Assembly: GCF_000429525.1 (NCBI RefSeq)
Contig: NZ_AUCA01000001.1
Location: forward strand, 1-64,000
Direction: 5' to 3'
DNA length: 64,000 nt
DNA from: Alicyclobacillus contaminans DSM 17975
Lineage (GTDB): Bacteria > Bacillota > Bacilli > Alicyclobacillales > Alicyclobacillaceae
The notes under the pieces are model-generated. The model searched no databases. It was not told the DNA's origin and saw only the letters and a program-made list of their open reading frames with translations. A program made the translations under genes and the position numbers. Shown here in pieces: positions 51,592 to 60,542 of this stretch; the first letter of the stretch is position 1; every line of letters begins with the position of its first letter.

Positions 51592-52962
51592 ATGAAGCTG
51601 ATTCTGTTGTCCGGTGGATCCGGAAAACGTTTGTGGCCGATGTCGAATGACAGCAGATCCAAACAATTCCTCAAAGTTCTGCCCGCCCCCGACGGCGGCC
51701 GCGTGTCCATGCTGCAGCGCGTCTGGCGCCAATTGGGCGCGGTCGGGTTGCGGTCGAACACCTTCATCTGCGCGTCCAAAGCGCAGTGGGAGGTGATTTC
51801 GTCACAGTTGGGTGACGTCCCCTTCATTCAGGAACCTTCCCGAAGAGACACGTTTCCAGCCATCGCGTTGGCCACGCTGTACCTGCGTGATGTGGTGGGC
51901 TGCCCGGATGACGAGGTGGTGGCGGTGGTGCCCGTCGACCATTACGTGGAAGATGCGTATTTTGCTCACATCGCCCAACTGGAATCGACGCTGCACGCAT
52001 CCGGGGCGGATCTCGTACTGCTCGGCGTCCAGCCCACGGAGCCAACGAGCAAATTCGGCTATATGCGCATTGAATCGAAGGGCGAGGCGGACTGGCTGAA
52101 GGTGGCGTCGTTCGTGGAAAAGCCGCCGCAGAAGCAGGCCGAGCAACTGATTGCCGAGGGCGCTTTGTGGAACTGCGGCGTGTTCTGTTTTCGGCTGTCC
52201 TTTTTGCGTTCGGTGCTGGCGAACAAAGGCTACCCCACTACGTACAAGGCGCTGCATGAACAATTCGATGCGCTGCCCAAGCGCAGCTTTGACTACGAGG
52301 TGGTCGAGCAGACGCGGTCGATTGCGGCCCGAGCGTACGAAGGTACGTGGAAGGACCTGGGCACCTGGGAGTCGCTGTCCCAGGAGATGGCGAGCACGTT
52401 TGCCGGCAATGGCGATGCGGTGGACTGCACCAACACGCACGTGGTGAACGAACTGGACATTCCCGTGGTGGTCATGGGCGTACACAACGCGATGGTGGTC
52501 ACGACGCCGGACGGCATTCTGGTGGCGGATAAACAGAGCACCAGTCGGTTGAAGGATGTCATTGGACATTACGATGGTCGGCCGATGTACGAAGAGCGGC
52601 GCTGGGGATGGTATCGGGTGCTTGATGTGCAGAAGCTGGAAGACGGAACCGAGGTGTTGACCAAGTCCGTCGAGCTGCACGCCGGTCAACACCTGAGCTA
52701 TCAGAAACACGTCAAGCGCTCGGAGACCTGGACCATCCTGGAGGGCAACGGTGAACTGGCGCTGGACAACCGCATCATCACCGTCGTTCCCGGCGACGTC
52801 ATTCGCATCTATCCAGAGCAATGGCACGCGCTGCGCGCGGCGACCCGGCTGCGCTTCATTGAGGTGCAGCGCGGATTGGAACTGGTGGACGAGGATGTGG
52901 TGCGCCGCTTTCTGGCGTGGGAGGACATTGTCTCCTATTGCCGATCTGGGCTGAGCCTGTAG
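51592..52962 (+). CDS. manC: Mannose-1-phosphate guanylyltransferase
   Basis: About 456 residues. The nucleotidyltransferase part starts MKLILLSGGSGKRLWPMSN and contains PVDHYVED and FVEKPPQKQA. The C-terminal cupin part (from about residue 330) has GWYRVLD, LSYQKHVKRSETW and RIYPEQWHAL, as in bifunctional ManC/AlgA proteins. It makes GDP-mannose from mannose-1-phosphate and GTP. The ATG at 51592 follows AAAGGAG. The divergent glycosyltransferase pair may use the mannose or another sugar derived from it. Confidence 0.88.
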   Translation: MKLILLSGGSGKRLWPMSNDSRSKQFLKVLPAPDGGRVSMLQRVWRQLGAVGLRSNTFICASKAQWEVISSQLGDVPFIQEPSRRDTFPAIALATLYLRDVVGCPDDEVVAVVPVDHYVEDAYFAHIAQLESTLHASGADLVLLGVQPTEPTSKFGYMRIESKGEADWLKVASFVEKPPQKQAEQLIAEGALWNCGVFCFRLSFLRSVLANKGYPTTYKALHEQFDALPKRSFDYEVVEQTRSIAARAYEGTWKDLGTWESLSQEMASTFAGNGDAVDCTNTHVVNELDIPVVVMGVHNAMVVTTPDGILVADKQSTSRLKDVIGHYDGRPMYEERRWGWYRVLDVQKLEDGTEVLTKSVELHAGQHLSYQKHVKRSETWTILEGNGELALDNRIITVVPGDVIRIYPEQWHALRAATRLRFIEVQRGLELVDEDVVRRFLAWEDIVSYCRSGLSL

Positions 52963-52974
52963 CAGGCATCGGCG

Positions 52975-53000
52975 CCCCAGCCGCACGGAAGCGGCTGGGG
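52975..53000 (+). terminator. Terminator after manC
   Basis: CCCCAGCCGC and GCGGCTGGGG form a perfect ten-pair stem with a six-base loop. Confidence 0.75.
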
Positions 53001-53212
53001 GATGACTGGCCGTTCGATATCATACAATGGGTGGGATGCCCGAATGGGGGAATTTTCAAAACCATCTTGTCTGCGAAAGCCAATCTGTATATTATGAATG
53101 CGGGAGAGAAAGGAAGACATATCCTGCAATACGTGCTTGTGGGACACAGTGTCATCGGGGTGGGTGCGTTGCAGCGTCGCCACAGGTTCATCAACAACCG
53201 GGTGGTGCAGGA

Positions 53213-54202
53213 ATGAAATTAACTTCTGACCTACGTGTGGTCTTGCTCACTGCGCTGTGTTGTGTGTTTTCCGACGCCTTCTTAATACCAGATCACCTGT
53301 ACGCCCAAGCCGTGGTGCTCGGCGCTTCGGTGTTGTTTGTGGTGGTCGCGCTACTTCTTCCCAGCCAACGGCTGTGGCTGCGAACCGCGCTATTGACGCT
53401 ATCCGCAGTTGCCATCGCCGGATGCACGCTCGCATATCCTTCCTATGTGCTATACACCTTGGTCATGTCCGCTGTCATTTCCAGCTTTCTGTCCGTTCGG
53501 CTGCGCGCCATCCACGGCCTCATCTATTTTCTGCTACAGTTGGCCGTTTCGGCGTGGCCGCTCTACCGCATGCTCAGACATCCCGACGCGGCGTTTGCGG
53601 TCATTGTGGTTTCTGCCTGCGTCGTACTGATTGCGCAAATCGCCGAGGTATCGGTGAAGTTTCACCAGTACCGCAGGCTGTCCATTTTTGACGAACTGAC
53701 CGGATTGCACAATGTCCGCTACTTTCGCTACAAGATGCAGCAGTACCTAAAACACCCCAAGGTTCAGCACCTCTGTTTGCTCTTGGTGGATTTGGACAAA
53801 TTCAAAGTGGTCAACGATACGTACGGCCACCGCGAGGGGGACGAGGTCTTGAAGCGCGCGGCGCAGCTGTTGCAGCAGCACGCGAATCCGGCGGTCATCA
53901 GCCGGTACGGTGGGGAAGAATTTGCCATCATTTTGCCGAACGCCGCGGAATCTGACGCGGTTCGTCTCGCCGAACGGTTGCGATCCGCGCTCCAATCCGC
54001 AGTGCTCTGCGCGGTTCCTGTTACGCTCTCCTGCGGCATTGTCTACAGTGACGCGAAAGACGTGGACGTGGACGCTCTGTTTGACGCCGCCGACGCGGCA
54101 CTGTACGAAGCGAAGCAGACGCGCAACTGCGTGTGCGTCCGCCACCTGAAGGATGGCGCACGCCCTGTGCCCGGCAAGTCGGAGTGGATTGCTTCCAAGT
54201 GA
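53213..54202 (+). CDS. Membrane GGDEF diguanylate cyclase
   Basis: About 329 residues. Five or six helices occupy the first 155 residues (a 5TM-type sensor); a short linker leads to the GGDEF domain, with DELTGLHNVRYF, LLVDLDKFKVVNDTYGH and the active-site RYGGEEFAIILP. The RxxD inhibitory site five residues before GGEEF is absent, so product inhibition is not expected. It makes c-di-GMP from two GTP. The ATG at 53213 has AGGA directly upstream; the open frame begins earlier. It follows the manC terminator by about 210 bases. Confidence 0.88.
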   Translation: MKLTSDLRVVLLTALCCVFSDAFLIPDHLYAQAVVLGASVLFVVVALLLPSQRLWLRTALLTLSAVAIAGCTLAYPSYVLYTLVMSAVISSFLSVRLRAIHGLIYFLLQLAVSAWPLYRMLRHPDAAFAVIVVSACVVLIAQIAEVSVKFHQYRRLSIFDELTGLHNVRYFRYKMQQYLKHPKVQHLCLLLVDLDKFKVVNDTYGHREGDEVLKRAAQLLQQHANPAVISRYGGEEFAIILPNAAESDAVRLAERLRSALQSAVLCAVPVTLSCGIVYSDAKDVDVDALFDAADAALYEAKQTRNCVCVRHLKDGARPVPGKSEWIASK

Positions 54203-54264
54203 GGCCTTTAGACCCTCGGGGCCACCACAGGCATGGCGTGGTTCAGCTCGGCGGTCGGGGCGGG

Positions 54265-54927
54265 TTACGGGACGGACGGAGGCATTGCGTCCTCTTCGCC
54301 CGAGGGGACCGGGACGGCGCGAAACCGCCGCCGGGGAACGTGCCAGCCGAATGCGAGGGAAAGCATGCGCAGCGTGAAGACCACCAACAGCAGGGCGTAC
54401 AGTTGCCAGGAGCGACTCGGATTGACCACGTGAAAGCCGATGGCTGCGCCCGCAACCATGGCCCACAGTGCGTACACCTCCGCGCGCAGGACAATCGGTT
54501 TTCGGCCAGCCAGCACGTCGCGGATGACGCCGCCGCCGATACCGGTGATCACGGCCGCCACCACAACCATTCCCACCGGATACTTCATACTGGCCGCGTA
54601 CAATGCGCCCTGGATGGTGAACGCGGAGAGACCCAACGCGTCAAACATGTTCGCGAACCGCAGCCAGTGGTGAATCCAGCGGGTGGGCAACAGAATCAAA
54701 ATGAGCGCGGAGGCCAGTGCCACATTGAATAACGCGCCTTGGTTCCAGATGTCGGAGACCGGCAGGCCAATCATGAGATTTCGGAGCAATCCGCCGCCGA
54801 ATGCGGTGACCATTGCCAGAACCACCACGCCAAACACATCGTATTCCTCTTCCATGGCCACAATCGCGCCGCTCAGCGCGAACGCAATGGTGCCAATGAT
54901 GGTCAGCACATACCAGGTCAACTGCAT
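54265..54927 (-). CDS. TRIC-type (UPF0126/YicG) membrane protein
   Basis: About 220 residues with seven predicted helices in two related halves: GTIAFALSGAIVAM and TAFGGGLLRNLMIG in the first, and DALGLSAFTIQGAL and TGIGGGVIRDVLAG in the second. Prokaryotic TRIC proteins are trimeric cation channels. The ATG at 54927 follows GAGGCGGG. Monocistronic. Confidence 0.88.
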   Translation of the reverse strand: MQLTWYVLTIIGTIAFALSGAIVAMEEEYDVFGVVVLAMVTAFGGGLLRNLMIGLPVSDIWNQGALFNVALASALILILLPTRWIHHWLRFANMFDALGLSAFTIQGALYAASMKYPVGMVVVAAVITGIGGGVIRDVLAGRKPIVLRAEVYALWAMVAGAAIGFHVVNPSRSWQLYALLLVVFTLRMLSLAFGWHVPRRRFRAVPVPSGEEDAMPPSVP

Positions 54928-54993
54928 CCCGCCTCTGTAAGAATATCCGCTTCATTGTACCGGATGCAGACGGGCGGTCGTCAACTGCAAGAT

Positions 54994-55881
54994 TCAGTTC
55001 AGCCTGGGCAGAGTGACCTCCGCTGTCACGGGCCGGTGATCCGAGGCCACGGTGGGCAGCGTGGATGATGAGCGGATCTGAATGTCCGGCGACACCAGCA
55101 CATAGTCGATGCGACGCGTCGGGTGGTCCGCCGGATACGTGTTCTCGGCGCGTTCACTCGAAGCCGCGTCCTGAAACAGATTCCAAAGTGGTTTCAGTTC
55201 TTCCGCCGACGGTGACGCGTTCAGGTCCCCCAACAACATCTGGGCGCCCGTCTCTCGCTCCATGACGCGCACCATTTCCTGAACCTGCCGTCGGCGAACG
55301 GCGGGATCTTCGCGGGAATCCAAATGCGTGACGTACACGTGCAGCGGTGAACGCCCCACCTCCACCTTCACGTCGAGAAATCCCGGGGTGCTGATGAGGG
55401 CGTTCGGCCGCCCGCCGTTGTGCTGCGGCGTATGCGCATGGGTTGGGGATGGCGCCACGCGCGTGAGATAGCGGTTGTTCATTTCCAAAATGGGAAATCG
55501 GCTCAGAATGGCGTTGCCGCTCTGTCGGGGGGTGTCCGGGCGGGCTGTGGCGTATTGATACACCGGGGCCATGTAGGCATTCATCTGCAACTCGTGGGCC
55601 AACGTGCGGAGTTGGTCGTCAAAACGGCTGCGGGCATCCCAGCGCACGTCCACCTCCTGCAATCCCACGATATCCGGGTGCAGCAGGCGAATGTCCTCAC
55701 AGACGCGGTGCAGATCATACTGTCCGTCGAGACCGGTGCCGAAATGAATGTTGTAGGTGACCACGCGAATGGTGCGCGGCTCTTGTGGCGCGGCTGGGCC
55801 CGCGTTCGCAGTCGATGCCATCCAGGGGTTCGCAGTGCACGTGATGGCCGCGGCCACCGCCCACAGCGTTCTCCAACGCAT
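54994..55881 (-). CDS. Secreted endonuclease/exonuclease/phosphatase family protein
   Basis: About 295 residues. A signal peptide ends near STANAGPAA. The EEP fold is clear from VVTYNIHFGTGLDG, VGLQEVDVRW, YVTHLDSRE, LLGDLNASP and VASDHRPVTAEV, which together supply the metal and catalytic residues. Members hydrolyse phosphodiesters in nucleic acids, lipids or inositol phosphates. The ATG at 55881 follows GGAGG. No neighbour suggests a substrate. Confidence 0.85.
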   Translation of the reverse strand: MRWRTLWAVAAAITCTANPWMASTANAGPAAPQEPRTIRVVTYNIHFGTGLDGQYDLHRVCEDIRLLHPDIVGLQEVDVRWDARSRFDDQLRTLAHELQMNAYMAPVYQYATARPDTPRQSGNAILSRFPILEMNNRYLTRVAPSPTHAHTPQHNGGRPNALISTPGFLDVKVEVGRSPLHVYVTHLDSREDPAVRRRQVQEMVRVMERETGAQMLLGDLNASPSAEELKPLWNLFQDAASSERAENTYPADHPTRRIDYVLVSPDIQIRSSSTLPTVASDHRPVTAEVTLPRLN

Positions 55882-55908
55882 TGTGCAACCTCCGTCTTCT
55901 AACAGAAA

Positions 55909-55944
55909 GATTCTCCCGGTAGTGTGTCCTGCACCGGGAGAATC
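55909..55944 (-). terminator. Terminator of the BMP lipoprotein gene
   Basis: GATTCTCCCGGT and ACCGGGAGAATC form a perfect twelve-pair stem with a twelve-base loop; read leftward it is followed by TTTC. Confidence 0.75.
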
Positions 55945-55962
55945 TATGGATCGTCTGTGGGG

Positions 55963-57003
55963 TTATTGCATTTGCGCGGAGACCTTCAGTTTCCCGCTCT
56001 TGATCTCGTCGGCCAATTGATTCACCTGGTCGCGCACATCCTGCGGAACCACGGCATTGAAGTTCGTCAGTCCGACCCCTTGTCCGGCCAGGTCGAACCA
56101 GTGGGTGCCCGCAGTGAACCGATTTTCCGTGACGTCCTTGATGATGTCGAAGGTGGCCACGTCGATGCGCTTCAATGTACTCGTCAGAATGGCGTTCTCG
56201 GCGAGGAACGACTGGTCAGCGTCCGCGCCGATGGCGTACACGCCAGCCTGGTTGGCGGCCTGGATGGCGCCGATGCCGGCAGCGCCGGCCAGTTGATAGA
56301 CGATGTCCGCACCGCTGGCGATTTCATCCTTGGCCACCTGATTGCCAAGTGCCTGGTCCGTGAAGCTGTTGGTCCATCTGATGAGCAGGGTGCCATGCGG
56401 ATCTGTCTTATGGAATCCCTGTTGAAATCCGGCGACGTACTCTTCCACGGGCGGGATTTTCATGCCCGCGACCACGCCCACCACGTTCTGGCTGTTCATT
56501 TTCGGAATGCCTGACTTTTGTTCCATCAGCCCCGCCATGGCGCCGGCAAGGTACGCGCTCTGTTCAGTCTTGAACACGGCGCCAGCGACGTTGGGGATGT
56601 TCGGTATGGAATCGTCCAGAATCAAGAACTTTGTATTCGGGTATTCGGGCGCCACCTGTTTGACGGCATCCTCCATCAGGTAGCCGACCGCAATGACCAA
56701 TTGATCCCCCTGTTGGGCAAAGTTACGCAGGTTCGGCACGTAGTCGTTGGCCGACTGGGATTGCACCACTCTCCCTTGAATGCCGAGTTCCTTTTCCGCC
56801 CGTTGCAGACCAATGTACGCGTTCTGGTTGAAGCTGTGGTCGTTGAGACCACCGATATCCGTGATCAGCCCGACCTTCACCTGGCTCTTCGGCGCGCTGC
56901 CCGTCGCGTTGTTGGCCGTAGTCGCCGCACCGCAGCCGCTGACCAGTCCCACCAAGGCCACGGTGCTGAGCACGCTCCCTATCCATGCGCTCCGTCGTTT
57001 CAC
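55963..57003 (-). CDS. BMP-family nucleoside-binding lipoprotein
   Basis: About 346 residues. A lipoprotein signal with lipobox LVSGC is followed by a BMP/PnrA-like periplasmic-binding fold: VGLITDIGGLNDHSFNQNAY, GDQLVIAVGYLMEDAV, KFLILDDSIPN, AGVYAIGADADQSF and GTHWFDLAGQGVGL. Relatives bind purine nucleosides for ABC uptake (PnrA, NupN). The GTG at 57003 has GGGGGG upstream. No ABC ATPase or permease is adjacent. Two PurR-like boxes lie upstream, in agreement with a purine role. Confidence 0.85.
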   Translation of the reverse strand: MKRRSAWIGSVLSTVALVGLVSGCGAATTANNATGSAPKSQVKVGLITDIGGLNDHSFNQNAYIGLQRAEKELGIQGRVVQSQSANDYVPNLRNFAQQGDQLVIAVGYLMEDAVKQVAPEYPNTKFLILDDSIPNIPNVAGAVFKTEQSAYLAGAMAGLMEQKSGIPKMNSQNVVGVVAGMKIPPVEEYVAGFQQGFHKTDPHGTLLIRWTNSFTDQALGNQVAKDEIASGADIVYQLAGAAGIGAIQAANQAGVYAIGADADQSFLAENAILTSTLKRIDVATFDIIKDVTENRFTAGTHWFDLAGQGVGLTNFNAVVPQDVRDQVNQLADEIKSGKLKVSAQMQ

Positions 57004-57112
57004 AGTTCCCAATCCCCCCAGCGATATGTCTGTCTTGTGAACGAAATTCATCCTACGCCAAAGACGAAAAAAGGACAACATCCCGAATGAATGTAACCCA
57101 TTTCTTTCAATA

Positions 57113-57156
57113 TAAAACGAACAATGTTAACGATTTATACACAAATGTTCGTAAAA
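57113..57156. promoter_or_regulatory. Pair of PurR-like boxes
   Basis: CGAACAAT on the plus strand (57118) and its inverted partner ATGTTCG (57145) are arranged as two opposed 13-base boxes with an 18-base gap, like the Bacillus PurR control site (AWWWCCGAACWWT twice). Each box matches at 11 of 13 positions. The pair lies about 110 bases upstream of the BMP gene. Confidence 0.5.
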
Positions 57157-57268
57157 CCTGCGTCGCTCGCCGCATCTCTCCACGCAGCAGGAAGGATTTT
57201 GATGTCCTCCGCCGCTGGTTGCGGTACTATGGATGGGTGACGACGAGGGCGGAAAGAGAGGGTATCAC

Positions 57269-57949
57269 ATGTCGGATGCAGGAATCTCCCTCCACCTTCC
57301 CGACATTGCGGCGAGCCTGAAGGGTAGGGCGCGCGGGCTGCTGACACCGGCTGAGACGATTCGGACCGCTGTGATGATTCCGCTGCTGGAGGCGGAGGAC
57401 GGGGTGTCGGTGTTGTTCACGAAACGGGCCCGGACGCTGCGCCGCCAACCGGGGGAAATCTCGTTCCCGGGCGGCCATCAGGAGCCGGCGGACGTGGACG
57501 ATGCGGCCACCGCGCTGCGCGAAACGTGCGAGGAATTGGGCGTTCGGCCGGACCATTTGACATATCTGGGGCCGCTTGATGTGTTCCCCGCCTGGTCGGG
57601 GTTGTTGGTGTACCCGCACGTTGCGGCGCTCTCCTCGCGAACCGCGCTGCAGCCGAACCCGGCCGAGGTGGAGGAAGTGTTCACCGTGCCGCTGCGGCAC
57701 CTGTTGGCCATGCAGCCGCACGTGTACGAGGTGAAGTTGGTCCCCGTGCCCCCCGACGATTTTCCGTATCAGTGGGTGTCGGGCGGCAGGCGCTATCCTT
57801 GGCGGGAGGGGCGGGTTGAACAGTGGTTTTATCCGCTGGACAAACACGTGGTGTGGGGATTGACCGCGCGCATTCTCACGCACTTTCTCCAGATCCTCCG
57901 CGCGCACCACTCCGTCGGCCCATGCGATGGAGGGGAGGGAACCCGTTGA
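57269..57949 (+). CDS. NUDIX hydrolase, CoA-pyrophosphatase type
   Basis: About 226 residues. The NUDIX box is GGHQEPADVDDAATALRETCEELG (read as GX5EX7REXXEEXG), preceded by RRQPGEISFPGG, the CoA-pyrophosphatase signature. It hydrolyses CoA or acyl-CoA to 3',5'-ADP and phosphopantetheine. The ATG at 57269 follows GAGAGGG. Its stop overlaps the start of the next gene (TTGA), so they are translationally coupled. Confidence 0.86.
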   Translation: MSDAGISLHLPDIAASLKGRARGLLTPAETIRTAVMIPLLEAEDGVSVLFTKRARTLRRQPGEISFPGGHQEPADVDDAATALRETCEELGVRPDHLTYLGPLDVFPAWSGLLVYPHVAALSSRTALQPNPAEVEEVFTVPLRHLLAMQPHVYEVKLVPVPPDDFPYQWVSGGRRYPWREGRVEQWFYPLDKHVVWGLTARILTHFLQILRAHHSVGPCDGGEGTR

Positions 57950-58830
57950 ACCTGCAGTTTTTGTTCGCGGTCCCCGTCCTTCGACAACAGCAGGTGCCGG
58001 ACGTCCACGTCGGGCAGGCCAGCGACGTGTGGTTGGTGGACACGGCGGATTCGGCGGTGGTGGTGCGCCGTCCTCGCATCCACGGCGGGGTGTTGACCGG
58101 CCCGTTCTGGATGGGCTGTCAAGCGCTGTTCGGCACCCGACCGGGGTCGGTCTCCGCTCTCGGGGCGACGCACCGACTGCTATCCGCGTTAGCGACGCTG
58201 CCGATTCCGCGCGTTCTGGACGTTCGGTGCGCGGAGGCTGGGCCGTTTGTCGTGGTCGAGCGCATGCCGGGGCAAACGCTGCTCTGCTTTGCCGACCTGG
58301 ACACGCGGTCTCTGCGCTGGCTCGGCGAAGCGATGGCTTGTTGGCACAGCTTTTCGAGTCCGTGGTACGGAGCGTTATCGGCACCATCCGGACAGCCGGC
58401 GCAACAGTTTCATCCGCACGCGGCTGCTGTCATCCGGCAGTTGGCCGACGCACTGGGCGGGGAGCGGGATGCGGCGCGACCATGGATTCAGCGGGCGTTG
58501 GCGGCGCTCCGCGAGTTGCCCGCGCTGAGCGAGATGCAGCTCATCATGCTCGATCTCGATCCGACCCAGTTTCTTCACCAGGACGGCGCGCTGACGGCGC
58601 TCGTGGACGCGGAGCTGTTCGCCCTTGGCCCGTCGGCGTTGGAGTTGGCAGCGCTCGAATATCTGTTGGACGGGCCCGCCGCCGATGCGTTTCGCGACGG
58701 CTACGAACGGGTGCTCCCATTGCCGGATCTGTCCCCGGTCCGGTTGCCGTACCGCTGCCTGCTGCGGCTGTTGGAGGTCCAGGGCCGGGTGGATTGGAAC
58801 ACCTGGATGACACACCCGACTCGTTTTTGA
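57946..58830 (+). CDS. Aminoglycoside-phosphotransferase-like protein
   Basis: About 294 residues with the outline of an APH/kinase-like fold: an N-lobe with DVWLVDTADSAVVVRRPR, a hinge ERMPGQTLLCF, and a C-lobe with LIMLDLDPTQFL where the catalytic HGDLHPxN motif should be, then ALVDAELFALGPSALELAALEYLL for the DxD region. The usual catalytic His-Gly-Asp is replaced and the second Asp pair is VDAE, so activity is uncertain. The TTG at 57946 overlaps the NUDIX stop and has GGAGGGGAGGG upstream. Confidence 0.6.
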   Translation: MNLQFLFAVPVLRQQQVPDVHVGQASDVWLVDTADSAVVVRRPRIHGGVLTGPFWMGCQALFGTRPGSVSALGATHRLLSALATLPIPRVLDVRCAEAGPFVVVERMPGQTLLCFADLDTRSLRWLGEAMACWHSFSSPWYGALSAPSGQPAQQFHPHAAAVIRQLADALGGERDAARPWIQRALAALRELPALSEMQLIMLDLDPTQFLHQDGALTALVDAELFALGPSALELAALEYLLDGPAADAFRDGYERVLPLPDLSPVRLPYRCLLRLLEVQGRVDWNTWMTHPTRF

Positions 58831-58858
58831 GCACAATGTCCAGATAGGAGGAGAGTCG

Positions 58859-59680
58859 ATGACCCTGCAATTGGATCACCTGGTCCACGGCGTGGTTGAA
58901 CCGGAAAAGGCCGCCGCGGAAGCGGCGCGCCGCTTCGGGTGGCGAACCGTGCCCGGTGGGCGCCACGTCGACTGGGGGACGTTCAATCACCTGTCGTATT
59001 TCGATGGATGCTATCTGGAGTGGGTGAGCGTGTTCGACGCAAAGCTCGCTCACACCACCGAGTTCGGAAAATGGGTGGCCGCGGACCTGGAACGCGGCGA
59101 AGGGATACAACAAATGGCGCTCCGGACACGGCGGATGGACGAACTGGTGGCTGCCTGGCGCACGGACGGCCTGCCCTTCGTCGGCCCCATCCCGGGCCGT
59201 CGTCAGCGGCCGGACGGCTCCTGGCTGCGCTGGCGTCTGCTGTTCCCGGTGCGGAGCCGTCTGGACGATTTCCCGCTCCCGTTTCTGATTGAATGGGAGG
59301 ATGACGATGCGGCGCGAGAGGCCGCCCTGGTGGCCAGCGGTGCGTTGGCCGAAGCCAGAGCGGAGCGGCCGCAATGGGTCGCTGTGGAATCGTTGGTGGC
59401 CGATCCGGCCGCGCTGACGCAGGTCTGGAATCGGTGGTTCGGTCGTGCAGGCGCAGAGATGAAGTGGCAATCGGAGGTCGGTCAAGCGGTGGTGGAAAGC
59501 GCGGGGCCGCTGCTCGTATTTCGCGCACCGGCCACCGCGGCGGAGGCCGAGGTGCACCGGCGGCGTGGGGATCGACCAGCCATACTGAGGGTAGCTGCTC
59601 CCGCCGCTTCCGAATCACATATCATCGGCGACTTTCACGGTGTCACTGTGGTTCAATCGTTCGCTTCCAAGAAGTGTTGA
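58859..59680 (+). CDS. Glyoxalase-like (VOC superfamily) protein
   Basis: About 273 residues. It begins LQLDHLVHGV, has RHVDWGTFNHLSYFDGCYLEWVSVFD and later LRWRLLFPVRS and FLIEWEDD, which match the Glyoxalase_3-type VOC proteins (two beta-alpha-beta repeats with His and Glu metal ligands). The substrate is unknown. It follows the kinase-like gene by 28 bases with a GGAGGAG site. Its last 28 bases overlap the end of the convergent uridine kinase gene. Confidence 0.75.
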   Translation: MTLQLDHLVHGVVEPEKAAAEAARRFGWRTVPGGRHVDWGTFNHLSYFDGCYLEWVSVFDAKLAHTTEFGKWVAADLERGEGIQQMALRTRRMDELVAAWRTDGLPFVGPIPGRRQRPDGSWLRWRLLFPVRSRLDDFPLPFLIEWEDDDAAREAALVASGALAEARAERPQWVAVESLVADPAALTQVWNRWFGRAGAEMKWQSEVGQAVVESAGPLLVFRAPATAAEAEVHRRRGDRPAILRVAAPAASESHIIGDFHGVTVVQSFASKKC

Positions 59681-60270
59681 ATACGTGTGGTCAACAGACT
59701 GATGGCGATTTTATTTTCTCCACCCTCTGGAATGATGAGGTCCGCATACCGCTTGGACGGTTCAATGAACGCGTCGTGCATCGGTTTGACGGTTGTCAAA
59801 TATTGTTCGTACACCGAGTCCAGCGTGCGTCCCCGGTCCTTGATGTCGCGCATCATGCGCCGCAGCACTCGGACGTCTGGATCGGTGTGGACAAAGACTT
59901 TGATGTCCAGCGCCCGGCGGATGCGCTCGTCCACCAACACGTGGATTCCCTCCAGCACCACCACCGGCCGGTGTTCCACCCGCACCGTGTCCGGCACGCG
60001 CGCGTGCAGCGCAAAATCGTAGATGGGCAGCTGAATCGGCTGCCCTTTTCGCAGTTGATGCAAGTGTTCGAGCAGCAAATCGTTGTCGAACGCATCCGGA
60101 TGATCATAATTCAAGTGCTGCCGCTCCTCGAACGTGAGGTCGGACAGATCTTTGTAATAGGCGTCCTGGGATATCAGTGTCACGCGGTCCGCACCGAGCG
60201 ACTCCACAATGGCATTGGCCACCGTTGTCTTGCCCGATCCGGTTCCGCCTGCTATGCCAACCATCAGCAT
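59653..60270 (-). CDS. udk: Uridine/cytidine kinase
   Basis: About 205 residues. The P-loop is GIAGGTGSGKTT, followed by SQDAYYKDLS, NYDHPDAFDNDLL, IYDFALHARV, VVVLEGIHVL and RRMMRDIKDRGR. It phosphorylates uridine or cytidine in pyrimidine salvage. The ATG at 60270 has AAGGAGG upstream. The gene ends inside the 3' end of the convergent VOC gene. Confidence 0.93.
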   Translation of the reverse strand: MLMVGIAGGTGSGKTTVANAIVESLGADRVTLISQDAYYKDLSDLTFEERQHLNYDHPDAFDNDLLLEHLHQLRKGQPIQLPIYDFALHARVPDTVRVEHRPVVVLEGIHVLVDERIRRALDIKVFVHTDPDVRVLRRMMRDIKDRGRTLDSVYEQYLTTVKPMHDAFIEPSKRYADLIIPEGGENKIAISLLTTRIQHFLEAND

Positions 60271-60401
60271 ACGCGTGTCCCATCCTCCTTGTCATAACCC
60301 GTCGAAGTATACACCTTCCGCGCGGCGGCTTGCAACGGTTGCCGTGCGTCCTTCGCTGTCCGTTCCGGTCCTTTCCCTGCGGCGGAATCTAGATTTTGCC
60401 A

Positions 60402-60456
60402 TTGCCAAAGTAATTTTGCTCGACTACAATGCCAATGTGAACGAAAACGTTTTCGT
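60402..60456 (+). promoter_or_regulatory. Promoter with LacI-type operator of the gluconate operon
   Basis: TTGCCA (60402) and TACAAT (60425) are separated by 17 bases. The perfect 16-base palindrome ACGAAAACGTTTTCGT (60441-60456) follows, covering the first transcribed bases. A second, weaker site, GGAAACGATTTC, lies at 60469-60480. The central CG flanked by A/T half-sites is the hallmark of LacI-family operators, and a LacI regulator gene lies at the end of the cluster. Confidence 0.82.
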
Positions 60457-60542
60457 AAAACGATTTCTGGAAACGATTTCAAGATTGGGTCTTCGGTGCC
60501 CGCAATACGACGGAACACCGGCATCATGAAGGAGGGGACATT

